Part shown: positions 7,026 through 15,660 of the stretch, piece after piece
Position numbering within the stretch: position 1 is the first letter of the stretch
Layout of the letters: each line of letters starts with the position of its first letter
IMG/VR virus record: IMGVR_UViG_3300025141_016375
Location: 1 to 64,000 of that record
From: a virus
Direction: 5' to 3' (one strand)
Length of the DNA: 64,000 bases
Program-made: the position numbers and the translations under genes
The notes under the pieces: generated by a model
Seen by the model: the letters and a program-made list of their open reading frames with translations, nothing else
The model's database searches: none
Told to the model about the DNA's origin: nothing

Positions 7026-8074
7026 GCAAAAGCGTTTTAATTGTTGGCACAGGAACTATTGGGGAGCCCCTCATCGGCTTATTGGCAGATTTCAAAGAGA
7101 AACTCGGCTTAAATGAAATCATATTTCACAAACGAACGCCGCTTATTGAAGAAGTAGCCAAAGTCAATAGTTTAACCAAAAGAGGCGCAAAGCTGGCGTC
7201 TGACGAAGAGAAGATGCACTTTTTTCGAAAATTAGGGCACAAAGTTTCTTATAATTTTACGGAAGCGTTGGAACGAGCTAGCGTGATCATCGACTGTACT
7301 CCTGCCGGCAACGAGCATAAATACAAACACTACCAACATTATCCCGAGAAGCTCTATATTGCCCAAGGGAGCGAAAAAGATTTTGGGGTACCTTATGCGT
7401 ATGGAATTAATGATACCATATTCAAGGAAAGCCCTAGTTTTATTCAAGTGGTCAGCTGTAACACTCACAATATTGCTGCTATATTGCATTCTATTGATCC
7501 AAGTCTAAATCGTATTGAAAAAGCCGACTTTGTTTGCATTCGGCGCGCCAACGATATCAGCCAAGAAGGAAACTTTATTGCCTCCCCACAGGTTGGGAGC
7601 CATAAATATACCAACTTTGGGACCCATCATGCAAAAGATGCCTATGATTTGTTTAAAACCAAAAATAAGCACATCAACATTTTTTCCAGTGCTCTTAAAA
7701 TCAATTCTCAATATATGCACCTTCTGCGTTTTGATCTTATTGTGTATCAATTCTTATCTACGGCTTCTTTAATTGATAAGTTTAAAGAAAACAAATTTGT
7801 GTCTTTAACTCATAAGACTTTGGCTAATAAGATTTTTTCTTTTGGCCGCGACCATGGGTATTATGGGAGAACTTTTAATCAAACTGTAATTTCTATTCCA
7901 TCGTTACTCGCGGCTCAAAGAGGGGGAAAAACTCAAGTGACCGGCTTTTGCTTCACTCCTCAAGATGGCAATTCCCTTTTGAGTAGCGTAGCCGCCTGTT
8001 TATGGGGTATCTATAAAGAAGACTATTTAAAATATATGAAAACTTTTGATGAATTTTTATTTGATGAAATCTAG
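7022..8074 (+). CDS. Archaeal-type (type II) glyceraldehyde-3-phosphate dehydrogenase-like protein
   Basis: 350 aa. An N-terminal Rossmann motif (VLIVGTGTIGEPL, about 5-17), the segment VIIDCTPAGNEHKY, and VVSCNTHNIAAIL with the candidate catalytic Cys146 match the layout of archaeal type II GAPDH, which has V-V-S-C-N-T-T around its nucleophile. The family oxidises glyceraldehyde 3-phosphate to 1,3-bisphosphoglycerate using NAD(P). The second Thr of the archaeal motif is His here, so substrate or activity may differ. If active it would be an auxiliary metabolic gene acting in central carbon metabolism during infection. ATGA overlap with the preceding small gene. Confidence 0.75.
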   Translation: MSKSVLIVGTGTIGEPLIGLLADFKEKLGLNEIIFHKRTPLIEEVAKVNSLTKRGAKLASDEEKMHFFRKLGHKVSYNFTEALERASVIIDCTPAGNEHKYKHYQHYPEKLYIAQGSEKDFGVPYAYGINDTIFKESPSFIQVVSCNTHNIAAILHSIDPSLNRIEKADFVCIRRANDISQEGNFIASPQVGSHKYTNFGTHHAKDAYDLFKTKNKHINIFSSALKINSQYMHLLRFDLIVYQFLSTASLIDKFKENKFVSLTHKTLANKIFSFGRDHGYYGRTFNQTVISIPSLLAAQRGGKTQVTGFCFTPQDGNSLLSSVAACLWGIYKEDYLKYMKTFDEFLFDEI

Positions 8075-8077
8075 CTC

Positions 8078-8434
8078 ATGAGCCCTAAATACACAAAACG
8101 CCGCCATTCTGCTACTCGGAGCAATTTTGATTATGTGTGCGAGCCCAACAATATGAGAATCCTAGTAGAAATAGCCCCCAGCGCTCACGGTAAAATTAAT
8201 GTCACCCTCTTCATCGATGAAAAAGAAGCGCTTTTTGGCACCTATCGGGTTAAAAACCTAGATAAAGACACTTTAAATGAGAGAGTCGCCACCTTTTGCA
8301 AAGGAATAGCCATGTTTTCAGAAGACGATATACGTTCTTATGTTGCTGAAGATCGATCTATATTGGCGCGTAACGCCAAGCGTTATTTAAAAGAGGTAAG
8401 AAATAAATTAGGAAGTCTTATCTGGCGTAAGTGA
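8078..8434 (+). CDS. Hypothetical protein, 118 aa
   Basis: Starts 3 nt after the GAPDH-like gene. Very basic N-terminus (SPKYTKRRHSATRS), a central predicted beta segment (ILVEIAPSAHGKINVTLFID) and a helical, basic C-terminus (NAKRYLKEVRNKL). No family recognised. Its last 27 nt overlap the end of the convergent protease gene. Confidence 0.6.
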   Translation: MSPKYTKRRHSATRSNFDYVCEPNNMRILVEIAPSAHGKINVTLFIDEKEALFGTYRVKNLDKDTLNERVATFCKGIAMFSEDDIRSYVAEDRSILARNAKRYLKEVRNKLGSLIWRK

Positions 8435-9202
8435 ATCTGGTTCGAAGATATTATCTAGCCCCAGCCGGTTCATCACTCTTTTATACACGATGTATTTATC
8501 AAGATTTGTTCTAATAAAGGAGATAAGATGATCATATCTTGTGCTCAAAGTAATCACCGGAAACCTAACAAAAACAGAATGAACGAGTCCCACCAATTCC
8601 CCGTCTTCATTAACAATCATCGATCCCGAGCTACCGGGCGCCGCCGGCAAGAAGTACCATGCCAAGCCTTCGGTTTCTCCACTATAACGCCCCTCCAAAA
8701 TGGGCACCATATGGGGCCTAAAAATGGCTATTGGCGCCGCAATATTATAGACACGATCTCCCGGCTCGGGTTTTGTGGGAGAGATTTTAACGGCTTCTAC
8801 CCCTTCAGTAAGATCCTTGACGAATACGAGGCACACATCAATTTCTCTATCATAAGTCAAAACCGCAGCCTTATAACTTTCTCCATCCAGCCGTCGCATT
8901 ACATAAGTCGCGACCGTTTTAGTCGTTGGGGATTCTAACGCAGGGGGAACATTATCTTCGCATACATGCGCTGCTGTAATGGCATACGCGCCATCTTTGG
9001 CTACTTTCACTATAAAGCCGCTAGCAGCCGAATTAAAATTATGGGTGGCACAGTCGTTGTCTATACATTGAATAACGGTGAGGGTTTTACGAATGTGTAA
9101 AAATGAGGTACGGGGGAGAATATCTTTAGGTTTTTTTTCTATATGCCCACATGACAAGAGGGAAAGAGCAAGCAAAACTATTAAAATATTCCTAAAGTTC
9201 AT
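8408..9202 (-). CDS. Trypsin-like serine protease, predicted lipoprotein
   Basis: 264 aa from the ATG at 9202; an in-frame TTG at 9232 would add 10 residues. The chosen start gives a standard lipoprotein signal: MNFR, a hydrophobic run, then LLSC with Cys18 as the lipidated residue. A chymotrypsin-fold catalytic triad is readable: His79 in AITAAHVC, Asp122 in REIDVCLV and Ser192 in PGSSGS. Four cysteines (46, 51, 81, 124) may form disulfides outside the cytoplasm. It is the only convincing minus-strand gene and is divergent from phoH. This placement is typical of an independently expressed moron acting in the host periplasm or outer membrane, for example in exclusion or envelope modification; that role is inference. 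Confidence 0.82.
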   Translation of the reverse strand: MNFRNILIVLLALSLLSCGHIEKKPKDILPRTSFLHIRKTLTVIQCIDNDCATHNFNSAASGFIVKVAKDGAYAITAAHVCEDNVPPALESPTTKTVATYVMRRLDGESYKAAVLTYDREIDVCLVFVKDLTEGVEAVKISPTKPEPGDRVYNIAAPIAIFRPHMVPILEGRYSGETEGLAWYFLPAAPGSSGSMIVNEDGELVGLVHSVFVRFPVITLSTRYDHLISFIRTNLDKYIVYKRVMNRLGLDNIFEPDSLTPDKTS

Positions 9203-9260
9203 CCTAAAGTAAATATGACTGGAAAAAAACAATCGTTATTTTTATACAAAAAAAACACAA

Positions 9261-9273
9261 ACTAATTATTTTA
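9261..9273 (+). promoter_or_regulatory. Putative late-promoter motif before phoH-like gene
   Basis: ACTAATTATTTTA lies with its C 29 nt before the ATG of the PhoH-like gene, in the divergent gap next to the lipoprotein protease. It shares CTAATTATT with other gene leaders in the window. Confidence 0.35.
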
Positions 9274-9290
9274 GAGGATTCACACACTGC

Positions 9291-10598
9291 ATGGCCAAAA
9301 AAGTTTATGTTTTAGATACTAGCGTTTATTTAACAGATGCAAATTCTATAATCTCCTTTGGAAATAATGATATTGTTATACCTTTTAAAGTATTAGAAGA
9401 GGTAGACAATCACAAGAAACGCCAAGATAGCGTAGGCACCAATGCGCGCAAACTTATACGAATGCTGGATTCGCTCCGCGAAAAGGGGACTTTGCACAAA
9501 GGAGTGCGCCTAGGTAAAGGCAAAGGAATTGTTTTTGTTAAAAATTGTAACGAGCATGATAAAAATCTAGATTTGTCTATTGCCGACAATGAGATTATTT
9601 CGGTGGCCCTAAGTGAAAAAGAAAAAAATCTTAATAGAAAAGTAATTGTGGTTTCCCGCGATATCAACATGCGCGTTAAATGCGATGCATTGGGATTGGT
9701 AACAGAAGATTATCAAGTTAATCAAATAGTAAAAGACACGAGCCATATATACACAGGCTTTGTTGAACATTTGGTCGATGAACCACTCATTGATAGATTT
9801 TATGCTGGCGAAGACATTTATCTGGAAAAAGATGAAATCGTTTTAATGCCTAATCAATTTGTACTTTTAGTTTCTAATCAAAATCAAAAGAAAACTGCCC
9901 TGGCCCGATTTCTTAACGCCCACACTCCGCTTAAGCGTATTAATGGCGAACACAAGAAGGGAATGTGGGGAGTTAAGCCTCGCAATAAAGACCAGATATT
10001 TGCACTGGACCTCCTTCAAGATCCTTCGGTTCATATCGTCACTTTGGTGGGGAAAGCGGGCTCTGGCAAAACACTATTGGCAATTGCGGCCGGGTTATAC
10101 CAAACTATGGAAACACAAGAATATAAAAGACTTGTCATCTCCCGGCCCATCCAGCCCATGGGAAGGGATATCGGCTTTCTCCCAGGTACGATGGCAGAAA
10201 AAATGGCCCCATGGGTTGCGCCCATCCAAGATAATTTACAATTTTTGATGGGAAACGACAAAGAAACTTTGCGTATGTACATTGAAGATGGTACAATTGA
10301 AGTTGAAGCTCTAACATATATAAGAGGCCGTTCCATTTCCAACGCATTTATTATTGTGGATGAAGCCCAGAATCTGACTGCACATGAATTGAAAACAATC
10401 ATCACTCGTGTAGGAGAAAATACTAAATTGGTTTTAACTGGCGACGTAGAACAAATAGACAATGTATATATCGATGAAACATCCAATGGCCTCACCCACG
10501 CCGTGGAAAGGTTTAAATCATACGATATATCAGGACACGTCACTCTTGTCAAAGGTGAACGATCAAAAATTGCTACACTCGCAGCAAAAATTCTTTAA
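9291..10598 (+). CDS. phoH: PhoH-like protein with N-terminal PIN domain
   Basis: 435 aa. The N-terminal PIN nuclease domain (about 1-150) has the acidic residues expected: Asp9 in YVLDTSVYL, Glu in VLEEVDNH, Asp/Glu in IADNEIISVAL and Asp in VVSRDINMRV. The C-terminal P-loop ATPase has Walker A VGKAGSGKT (about 252-260) and Walker B IIVDEAQNLT (about 353), then LTGDVEQID. Bacterial PIN-PhoH (PhoH2) proteins unwind and cleave RNA using ATP. PhoH-type genes are very common in marine phages, but their role there is not settled. GAGGA precedes the ATG. Confidence 0.9.
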   Translation: MAKKVYVLDTSVYLTDANSIISFGNNDIVIPFKVLEEVDNHKKRQDSVGTNARKLIRMLDSLREKGTLHKGVRLGKGKGIVFVKNCNEHDKNLDLSIADNEIISVALSEKEKNLNRKVIVVSRDINMRVKCDALGLVTEDYQVNQIVKDTSHIYTGFVEHLVDEPLIDRFYAGEDIYLEKDEIVLMPNQFVLLVSNQNQKKTALARFLNAHTPLKRINGEHKKGMWGVKPRNKDQIFALDLLQDPSVHIVTLVGKAGSGKTLLAIAAGLYQTMETQEYKRLVISRPIQPMGRDIGFLPGTMAEKMAPWVAPIQDNLQFLMGNDKETLRMYIEDGTIEVEALTYIRGRSISNAFIIVDEAQNLTAHELKTIITRVGENTKLVLTGDVEQIDNVYIDETSNGLTHAVERFKSYDISGHVTLVKGERSKIATLAAKIL

Positions 10599-10639
10599 AA
10601 ATATATATATGTAATGTTATTATTGACATGGAGGCTATT

Positions 10640-10927
10640 ATGAGCTATAATGAAAATGAGAATCCTGACTTGCAAAAAGTCGTTGAGAAAGAGAACCCAA
10701 TGAAAGGGTGGCTTGTTAGCTATGTTGGCGACAAGCTTAAACCTGAGAATGATGAAGTAACGGTAGAATTGATTATCGAAGCCATGGCAGATGAATTTCC
10801 TGAATTTATATTAGCCGTCGCCGAAGAAAACTTTATAAGAGGATACCGACAAGCTTTAGTGGATGTAGATGAAGAAGAAGCGCCTGCCGAAGAAACACAG
10901 AATGAAAAACTATATAATCAAAAATAG
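10640..10927 (+). CDS. Small acidic hypothetical protein
   Basis: The ATG at 10640 is chosen because GGAGG (10630-10634) sits 5 nt upstream; an ATG at 10628 has no such site. 95 aa, highly acidic, with helical segments around VTVELIIEAMADEFPEFILAV and a Glu-rich tail. A GTAATGTTATTA stretch 29 nt upstream loosely resembles the late-promoter motif. Function unknown. Confidence 0.65.
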   Translation: MSYNENENPDLQKVVEKENPMKGWLVSYVGDKLKPENDEVTVELIIEAMADEFPEFILAVAEENFIRGYRQALVDVDEEEAPAEETQNEKLYNQK

Positions 10928-11579
10928 CGAAATAATTCAAGAAAAACTGGCGTCTTCTTTTTATGATAAGCCAATTAACATTGTAAATCCCTTTATTAAC
11001 CCTATTAACTTTAAAAGTGTTTTATCCCAATTAGAGTCTTATATTCCTCTCCACTTGACCCATAATTTGGATGGGATTTATATTGGGGATTTCAAAGATT
11101 TTAAAAAGAACAACCGCGATGTAAATGCATCTTATAAAGACGGCGGCATTTTTGTTTCCAACGAGCAAGATGATGAAGCTGATTTAATAGACGATATCAT
11201 CCATGAGATTGGTCATTCTTTAGAAGGGCAATACAAAGATCATTTATATGGAGACGAAGTTTTAGAAGGGGAGTTTTTAAGCAAAAGACGGACCCTTTAT
11301 CATCTTCTTGATGATAATAAAGAGAAAAGTCTGATGGACTTTTTGGATCCTGAATATAGTTTGGACTTTGATATGTTTTTGTACCAAACACTGGGCTATG
11401 ACTATTTACGCCTTGCGTCTGCTAATCTGTTTTATTCTCCCTATGGAATCACTTCTCTGCGCGAATATTGGGCAGACGGATTTGAAAATTATTTCTTGGG
11501 CGACAGAAGAAAGTTAAAAGAATTAAGCCCCATACTGTATAATAAAATAAAAGCCTTAGTTGATAACGAAATAGAATAA
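10902..11579 (+). CDS. HExxH metallopeptidase-like protein (second)
   Basis: 225 aa from the ATG at 10902, overlapping the preceding gene by 26 nt. The zinc motif is His101-Glu102-x-x-His105 in DIIHEIGHSLE. The later SLREYWADGFENYF resembles the E-x-x-A/W-x-x-F segment that supplies the third ligand in minigluzincins. No signal peptide is visible. It is not obviously similar to the other HExxH protein at 560-1342 beyond the motif. Substrate unknown. Confidence 0.72.
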   Translation: MKNYIIKNSEIIQEKLASSFYDKPINIVNPFINPINFKSVLSQLESYIPLHLTHNLDGIYIGDFKDFKKNNRDVNASYKDGGIFVSNEQDDEADLIDDIIHEIGHSLEGQYKDHLYGDEVLEGEFLSKRRTLYHLLDDNKEKSLMDFLDPEYSLDFDMFLYQTLGYDYLRLASANLFYSPYGITSLREYWADGFENYFLGDRRKLKELSPILYNKIKALVDNEIE

Positions 11580-12362
11580 ATGACCCACATCTCATATTCC
11601 GAATTAAAAGAGTGGACCGTGTGTCCATGGAAGCACAAATTAAATTACATTGATAGGATCAATGAATTTAAAGGAAACGAACATACAGCATTTGGCACCA
11701 GCATGCATACTGTATGTGAACATTTAGTTTCAGATGGCAAATTAGAGTCGACTGATTTTTTTGATAAAGAGTTTGTGAAAAATCTTTCCACTATTAAAGA
11801 AAAAGACCCCAATATCGTTTTTAAGAAAGATTTAGTGGAACAGATGAGAGTACAAGGAGTGGCGCTCATCAAACATGTGCTCCCTGCTCTTCGCTCGTAT
11901 TTTAGAAAGTTTGAGTTAATTTCAATAGAAGAAAAATTATACACCCCGATTGCAGATCAAGAGTTTAATTTTAAGGGCTTTGTAGATCTAGTTGTAAAAA
12001 CCTCAGACGGTAAATACCACGTGGTCGATTGGAAAACATGCTCTTGGGGGTGGGATAGTAGAAAAAAGAACGACAAGATGATAACCTATCAGCTTACCCT
12101 CTATAAGCATTTTTGGAGTAAAAAACACAACGTTGACCCTAAAGACGTAATTACGCATTTTGCGTTGCTAAAGCGCACAGCGAAACACCATCAAGTAGAA
12201 TTATTTAAAGTTACTAGCGGCCAGAAAAAAACACAAAACGCTCTTAAACTCTTAAATAAAGCCATATATAATATTCAAAAAGCCAATTTCATTAAAAATA
12301 AATTAGCGTGTTATGGAAGATATGGCACGTGCGAATACTATAAAACAACCCATTGCCCTTAA
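11580..12362 (+). CDS. PD-(D/E)XK nuclease, Cas4/AddB/RecB-like
   Basis: 260 aa. The catalytic core is readable as GFVDLVVKT...YHVVDWKTCSW, with Asp in GFVD and Asp-x-Lys in VDWKT. The N-terminal SYSELKEWTVCPWKHKLNY is the helix that begins this family. Cys15 near the start plus Cys244, Cys251 and Cys259 at the very end give the four-cysteine arrangement that binds a 4Fe-4S cluster in Cas4 and AddB, though the spacing here is wider. Such enzymes are DNA exonucleases used in recombination or DNA degradation. No CRISPR genes lie nearby. It begins right after the previous stop (TAAATG). Confidence 0.85.
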   Translation: MTHISYSELKEWTVCPWKHKLNYIDRINEFKGNEHTAFGTSMHTVCEHLVSDGKLESTDFFDKEFVKNLSTIKEKDPNIVFKKDLVEQMRVQGVALIKHVLPALRSYFRKFELISIEEKLYTPIADQEFNFKGFVDLVVKTSDGKYHVVDWKTCSWGWDSRKKNDKMITYQLTLYKHFWSKKHNVDPKDVITHFALLKRTAKHHQVELFKVTSGQKKTQNALKLLNKAIYNIQKANFIKNKLACYGRYGTCEYYKTTHCP

Positions 12363-12370
12363 AGGTGACT

Positions 12371-13642
12371 ATGAATAAAAAAATCAAACTCCTAACTTTA
12401 GGAGATATGCCGCTTTCTCCGAGCGGCGTGGGTACCCAAACCAAATACATTATTGAATCACTGTTGAGAACAGGCAAATATCAAGTAGTGAGTTTGGGCG
12501 GCGCTATTAAACACCCCAATCACAATCCTATTAAAACCGAAGAGTTTAAAGAAGATTGGGTGATTTATCCTGTGGATGGATATGGAAATCCTGACTTGGT
12601 AAGATCACTAATACGCAATGAAAGGCCCGACATTTTGTGGTTTATGACCGACCCTAGATTTTGGGCATGGCTATGGCAAATGGAAAACGAGATTAGACCC
12701 TTAATACCGATGCTCTATTATCATGTATGGGATAATTACCCCTATCCACACTATAATAAAGTGTTTTATGACTCTAATGACATGATTGTGAGTATTTCCA
12801 AGCTCACCCAAGACATTGTAGAAACGGTGGCTCCTAGTGTCAAATCAGTGTATTTGCCTCATGCCGTTAATACGGAAGTATTCACCCCGCGCGACCCTCA
12901 TAGCGACGAGATAGAAACAGCCAAAAGAACTCTCTTTGGAGAAAGTTATGATCCGGACAAATTTACTTTTTTTTGGAACAATAGAAATGCTCGCCGCAAG
13001 CAAAGTGGATCTTTGATTTTTTGGTTCAAGGCTTTTTTAGACAAAGTAGGCCACGACAAAGCTTGCTTAGTGATGCACACTGAAACAAGAGACCCACATG
13101 GCCAGGACCTTCAGGCTATAATTCAAGAGTTGGGACTAACGAACGGCGAAATATATTTTAGCCAGCACAAAGTGGATGCCGCACAATTGGCCTTGATCTA
13201 CAATATGATGGATTGTACCATCAATATATCCGATGCGGAAGGTTTTGGTTTAGCCACGTTGGAATCTCTAGCATCGGGAGTGCCTATTATTGTTAATATG
13301 ACAGGGGGCCTTCAAGAACAAGTGACTGACGGTGAAAAATGGTTTGGTATTGGACTCTCCCCAACATCTAAAGCTATAATTGGTTCCCAAGAGATTCCTT
13401 ATATATATGAAGATAGACTTTCGGAAGAAATAGTTGTACAAGCCTTATATGATATGTACACTAAATCGCCGGAAGAAAGAAAAAAACTAGGGGAGCAAGG
13501 CCGCCAGCACGTGCTTAAAAATTATAATTTCGAAAATTATGGGAAAGAGTGGGATAATATCTTAACTACGCTCTATGAGGAAGAGGGGTCATGGAATACT
13601 CGCAAACCTCACCAACGTTGGATATTTAAGGAGATAGTATGA
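12371..13642 (+). CDS. GT4-family glycosyltransferase
   Basis: 423 aa from the ATG at 12371, with AAGGTG upstream. The C-terminal nucleotide-sugar domain contains DAEGFGLATLESLASGVP, the E-x7-E motif of GT-B retaining glycosyltransferases (GT4), followed by TGGLQEQV. The N-terminal LLTLGDMPLSPSGVGTQTK is the glycine-rich acceptor-domain loop. It transfers a sugar from a nucleotide sugar to a glycan or other acceptor in the cytoplasm. It opens the carbohydrate cluster and overlaps the next gene by 4 nt. Confidence 0.88.
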   Translation: MNKKIKLLTLGDMPLSPSGVGTQTKYIIESLLRTGKYQVVSLGGAIKHPNHNPIKTEEFKEDWVIYPVDGYGNPDLVRSLIRNERPDILWFMTDPRFWAWLWQMENEIRPLIPMLYYHVWDNYPYPHYNKVFYDSNDMIVSISKLTQDIVETVAPSVKSVYLPHAVNTEVFTPRDPHSDEIETAKRTLFGESYDPDKFTFFWNNRNARRKQSGSLIFWFKAFLDKVGHDKACLVMHTETRDPHGQDLQAIIQELGLTNGEIYFSQHKVDAAQLALIYNMMDCTINISDAEGFGLATLESLASGVPIIVNMTGGLQEQVTDGEKWFGIGLSPTSKAIIGSQEIPYIYEDRLSEEIVVQALYDMYTKSPEERKKLGEQGRQHVLKNYNFENYGKEWDNILTTLYEEEGSWNTRKPHQRWIFKEIV

Positions 13643-15660
13643 AAACTAAAGTAATAGTAAGGGCACCCGCCCTGACTCGTACCGGGTATGGAGAGCACGG
13701 CCGTTTTGTATTAAGAGCATTGCGCACAATGCAAGATGTTTTGGATATACATTTATTACCAGTTAATTGGGGAGCCTCTAATTGGATGTGGGAAGACACT
13801 GAGGAGCGCCGTTGGCTAGATGAGATCACGCATAAGACGGCCATTTATCACCAACAGGCTCAGCAAGCTGGCGTTCCCGTACATTACGACATGAGTGTTC
13901 AAGTGACTATCCCCAATGAATGGCAGAAGATGGCTGCGATTAATATAGGCGTAACTGCCGGTATTGAGAGTACTAAAGTTGCCCCTGTGTGGCTAGAAAA
14001 AGCCAATGAAATGGATAAAATAGTTACCGTATCCCAACATTCCAAAAATGTTTTTTTAAATACAGCTTATGATGGAACCCACAAGCACACTGGCGAACCT
14101 TTGCGGCTCAAATGTACTACCCCTGTAGAAGTGGTACATTACCCCATTAAAGACTGCGACGCAACTCCTTTAAATTTCCAATGCTCTACTTCATTTAATT
14201 TTTTGACGATTGCACAATGGGGCCCTCGTAAAAATATAGATAACACGATTTGTTGGTTTGTAGAAGAATTTATCGATAATCCCGATGTAGGACTGGTAGT
14301 GAAAGTGTTTGGAAAAGGAGGGTCTCTCATAGACCGGCAGACTTCCCAACGCCAATTAGAAGCACTCTTGGCACCGTATAAAAATAGACAGTGTAAGGTT
14401 TATTTTTTACATGGTGATTTAAGCGAAGAAGAAATGCATGGTCTTTATAAACACCCGAGCATCAAGGCGTTTTTCTCGTTAAGCCATGGCGAAGGATTTG
14501 GGCTCCCGCATTTTGAAGCAGCATATTCTGGATTGCCTGTAATCGCTCCTGAGTGGAGTGGATATTTAGATTTCTTGTGCATGCCCAAAACGGATAAAAA
14601 AGGAAGAAGTCGCATTAAGCCACATTTTATTTCCGTTGATTATGAATTGTTACCCATTAACCAAGAGGCCCACTGGGAAGGAGTACTAGAAAAGGATGCG
14701 ATGTGGTGTTTTCCCACACAGGGATCATGTAAAATGAAATTGCGAGAAGTGGTCAAAGATTACGGCCGCTTTAAGAAACAAGCCAAAACCTTACAGAAAT
14801 GGATCTTGCAAAATTTTCAGCCTAATGTTCAATATGAAAAACTCGTTTCGAGCGTAGTGGGAAATTTAAAGGCTACGCCGGAGCCATGGCTTCCTCCTCA
14901 AAGTATTGGGGGGGTGAGTTTTTGTATTCCAACAAATGGAAAAAGATCCGAAAAAACCGATTTAACTATTAAAAGTATTCAGAACCAACCATGGGGCGAA
15001 TTGCCTTATGAAATTATAGTATGCGGGGATGTGGAAAATTTTCAAAACTCTTCGGGTGCCAATATCGTTCTGGTGGAGAAGAAAGACGCATCCACCACCG
15101 GCCATGTGGCCACTTTGCGAAATGGCGCAGTCGACCATGCTCAATATGATACCATTGTATTTTGCGATGATGACATTTTGTTAGATGCGGATTGGCTGGA
15201 CGGCACAAGAGCCTATAACGAGAATAATGGCTGGCAGGTCTTAGGAAACGCTTTGCTCAACCCAGATGGTACTCGTCACTGGGACCGTGCTTTATTGTCT
15301 CCGCATGTGTTGGTTAATTATAACCATCCAAGCACGGATAAAAATCTTATCCAAACATCAGGCTTTTTTATGATTCGACGTTCCCTCCACGAAATAGTGC
15401 AGTGGAACGAAGAGTGCTTTGTTTATGCTGATCGAGAGAATAAGGGCGTACCCGAAGATGTGCAGTATAGTTTAGATTTACACGCCCATAACATTCCTTT
15501 ATCTTTTAATGATACAGTATGTGTGTGGCACAATGATGAGCGCTACACCCAGTTTAACAATCAAACATTATATAAAAATGTTATTCCTGATCATCAAGAG
15601 CGAGGATTCTCTCCACTATTTGAACGGGCGACGATGGCGGCCACTTTCCAAAAGATATGA
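13639..15660 (+). CDS. Two-domain glycosyltransferase (GT4 plus GT2-like)
   Basis: 673 aa. The N-terminal part is GT-B-like: RAPALTRTGYGEHGRF near the start and HGEGFGLPHFEAAYSGLPV (about 280) with the E-x7-E motif. The C-terminal part, from about residue 430, is GT-A-like: VSFCIPTNGKRSEKTDLTIK, then IVFCDDDILLDADWLDG with the acidic DDD metal-binding motif. One polypeptide could therefore add two sugars in sequence. Clear SD AAGGAG before the ATG. The donor and acceptor are unknown. Confidence 0.82.
   Translation: MKTKVIVRAPALTRTGYGEHGRFVLRALRTMQDVLDIHLLPVNWGASNWMWEDTEERRWLDEITHKTAIYHQQAQQAGVPVHYDMSVQVTIPNEWQKMAAINIGVTAGIESTKVAPVWLEKANEMDKIVTVSQHSKNVFLNTAYDGTHKHTGEPLRLKCTTPVEVVHYPIKDCDATPLNFQCSTSFNFLTIAQWGPRKNIDNTICWFVEEFIDNPDVGLVVKVFGKGGSLIDRQTSQRQLEALLAPYKNRQCKVYFLHGDLSEEEMHGLYKHPSIKAFFSLSHGEGFGLPHFEAAYSGLPVIAPEWSGYLDFLCMPKTDKKGRSRIKPHFISVDYELLPINQEAHWEGVLEKDAMWCFPTQGSCKMKLREVVKDYGRFKKQAKTLQKWILQNFQPNVQYEKLVSSVVGNLKATPEPWLPPQSIGGVSFCIPTNGKRSEKTDLTIKSIQNQPWGELPYEIIVCGDVENFQNSSGANIVLVEKKDASTTGHVATLRNGAVDHAQYDTIVFCDDDILLDADWLDGTRAYNENNGWQVLGNALLNPDGTRHWDRALLSPHVLVNYNHPSTDKNLIQTSGFFMIRRSLHEIVQWNEECFVYADRENKGVPEDVQYSLDLHAHNIPLSFNDTVCVWHNDERYTQFNNQTLYKNVIPDHQERGFSPLFERATMAATFQKI

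Noticed and set aside
10031-10552. Minus-strand open frame of 173 codons
   Set aside because: It overlaps the PhoH ATPase domain, which has intact motifs on the other strand.
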